A program made the translations under genes and the position numbers. Of a stretch of 14,464 nucleotides of DNA, positions 14,221 to 14,464 are shown piece by piece (position 1 is the stretch's first letter; the number at the start of each line of letters is the position of its first letter). The notes below the pieces were generated by a model. That model was not told where the DNA came from. It ran no database searches and worked only from the letters and a program-made list of their open reading frames with translations. Where the stretch lies: NCBI GenBank assembly GCA_027038335.1, contig JALVWI010000067.1, positions 1 to 14,464 on the forward strand. Reading direction: 5' to 3'. The stretch is from Campylobacterales bacterium (GTDB taxonomy: Bacteria; Campylobacterota; Campylobacteria; Campylobacterales; JALSKU01).

Positions 14221-14297
14221 GCGCTCGTAGCTCAGCTGGATAGAGCAACGGCCTTCTAAGCCGTAGGTCTCAGGTTCGAATCCTGACGGGCGTACCA
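14221..14297 (+). tRNA. tRNA-Arg (UCU)
   Basis: The anticodon stem ACGGC / GCCGT closes the loop CTTCTAA, giving anticodon TCT for AGA and AGG codons. The acceptor stem GCGCTCG / CGGGCGT includes G-U wobbles at 1-72 and in the fifth or sixth pair. The T-loop is TTCGAAT and CCA is encoded at 14295-14297. A 22-nt A/T-rich spacer separates it from tRNA-Arg (UCG). Confidence 0.96.
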
Positions 14298-14308
14298 TTT
14301 ATTATTAT

Positions 14309-14393
14309 GCGGATGTGGTGAAATTGGCAGACACGCCAGACTTAGGATCTGGTGCCGCAAGGCGTGGAGGTTCAAGTCCTCTCATCCGCACCA
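14309..14393 (+). tRNA. tRNA-Leu (UAG)
   Basis: An 85-nt class II tRNA. The acceptor stem GCGGATG / CATCCGC pairs perfectly, the anticodon stem CCAGA / TCTGG closes the loop CTTAGGA with anticodon TAG, and a variable arm (TGCCGCAAGGCG, with GCC/GGC pairing) follows. The T-loop is TTCAAGT and CCA is encoded at 14391-14393. The remaining 71 bases of the window are A/T-rich; I see no terminator or gene in them. Confidence 0.97.
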
Positions 14394-14464
14394 TTCTTTC
14401 ATATCTTTTTAAATACAAAATCCTTTCAGATCAATATCATTAGTTAAATATAAGCACTATAAAA

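Overview
The window looks like core chromosome of a free-living, flagellated member of the Campylobacterota (formerly Epsilonproteobacteria), perhaps a Sulfurimonas-like lineage; the genus is inference only. The reasons are the low GC content, a futalosine-pathway menaquinone enzyme (MqnD), the order fliQ-murB beside recA-eno that is familiar from Campylobacter, a short biotin synthase of the campylobacterial type, short TG-extended -10 promoters with poor -35 boxes, and frequent TTG and GTG starts in ATGA/GTGA stop-start overlaps.

Layout. Positions 1-1190 (minus strand) carry a coupled operon: mqnD (TTG start), fliQ, and the first 18 codons of murB, which runs off the left edge. A short divergent promoter region (1191-1279), containing a 10-bp mirror-symmetric pair of -10 boxes, separates it from a plus-strand operon, recA-eno-FtsB/DivIC-like-AMIN-domain protein (1280-4480). 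Positions 4481-4572 hold a degenerate 7-nt tandem repeat where this operon meets the opposing unit.

From 12928 down to 4555 every gene is on the minus strand: yeiH-type permease, glmM, lspA, a Y1-transposase-like protein that has lost its catalytic residues, topA, a YfcE-type phosphoesterase, bioB and a CPA2-type cation/proton antiporter. Spacings are from overlapping to about 80 nt, with internal promoter candidates before glmM and topA. A LysR regulator (13028-13909) is divergent from yeiH and probably controls it. The right end is a five-gene tRNA cluster, Pro(UGG)-His(GUG)-Arg(UCG)-Arg(UCU)-Leu(UAG), all with encoded CCA ends.

Functional themes: DNA maintenance (recA, topA), envelope building (glmM, lspA, murB, the FtsB-like and AMIN proteins), cofactor synthesis (mqnD, bioB), flagellar export (fliQ) and ion or anion transport. 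No CRISPR array, prophage, complete insertion sequence or recognisable defence system is present. The best candidate for something undescribed is the inactivated Y1-like protein with a C-terminal helix-turn-helix, embedded between lspA and topA. There is no gene-free stretch above 300 bases.
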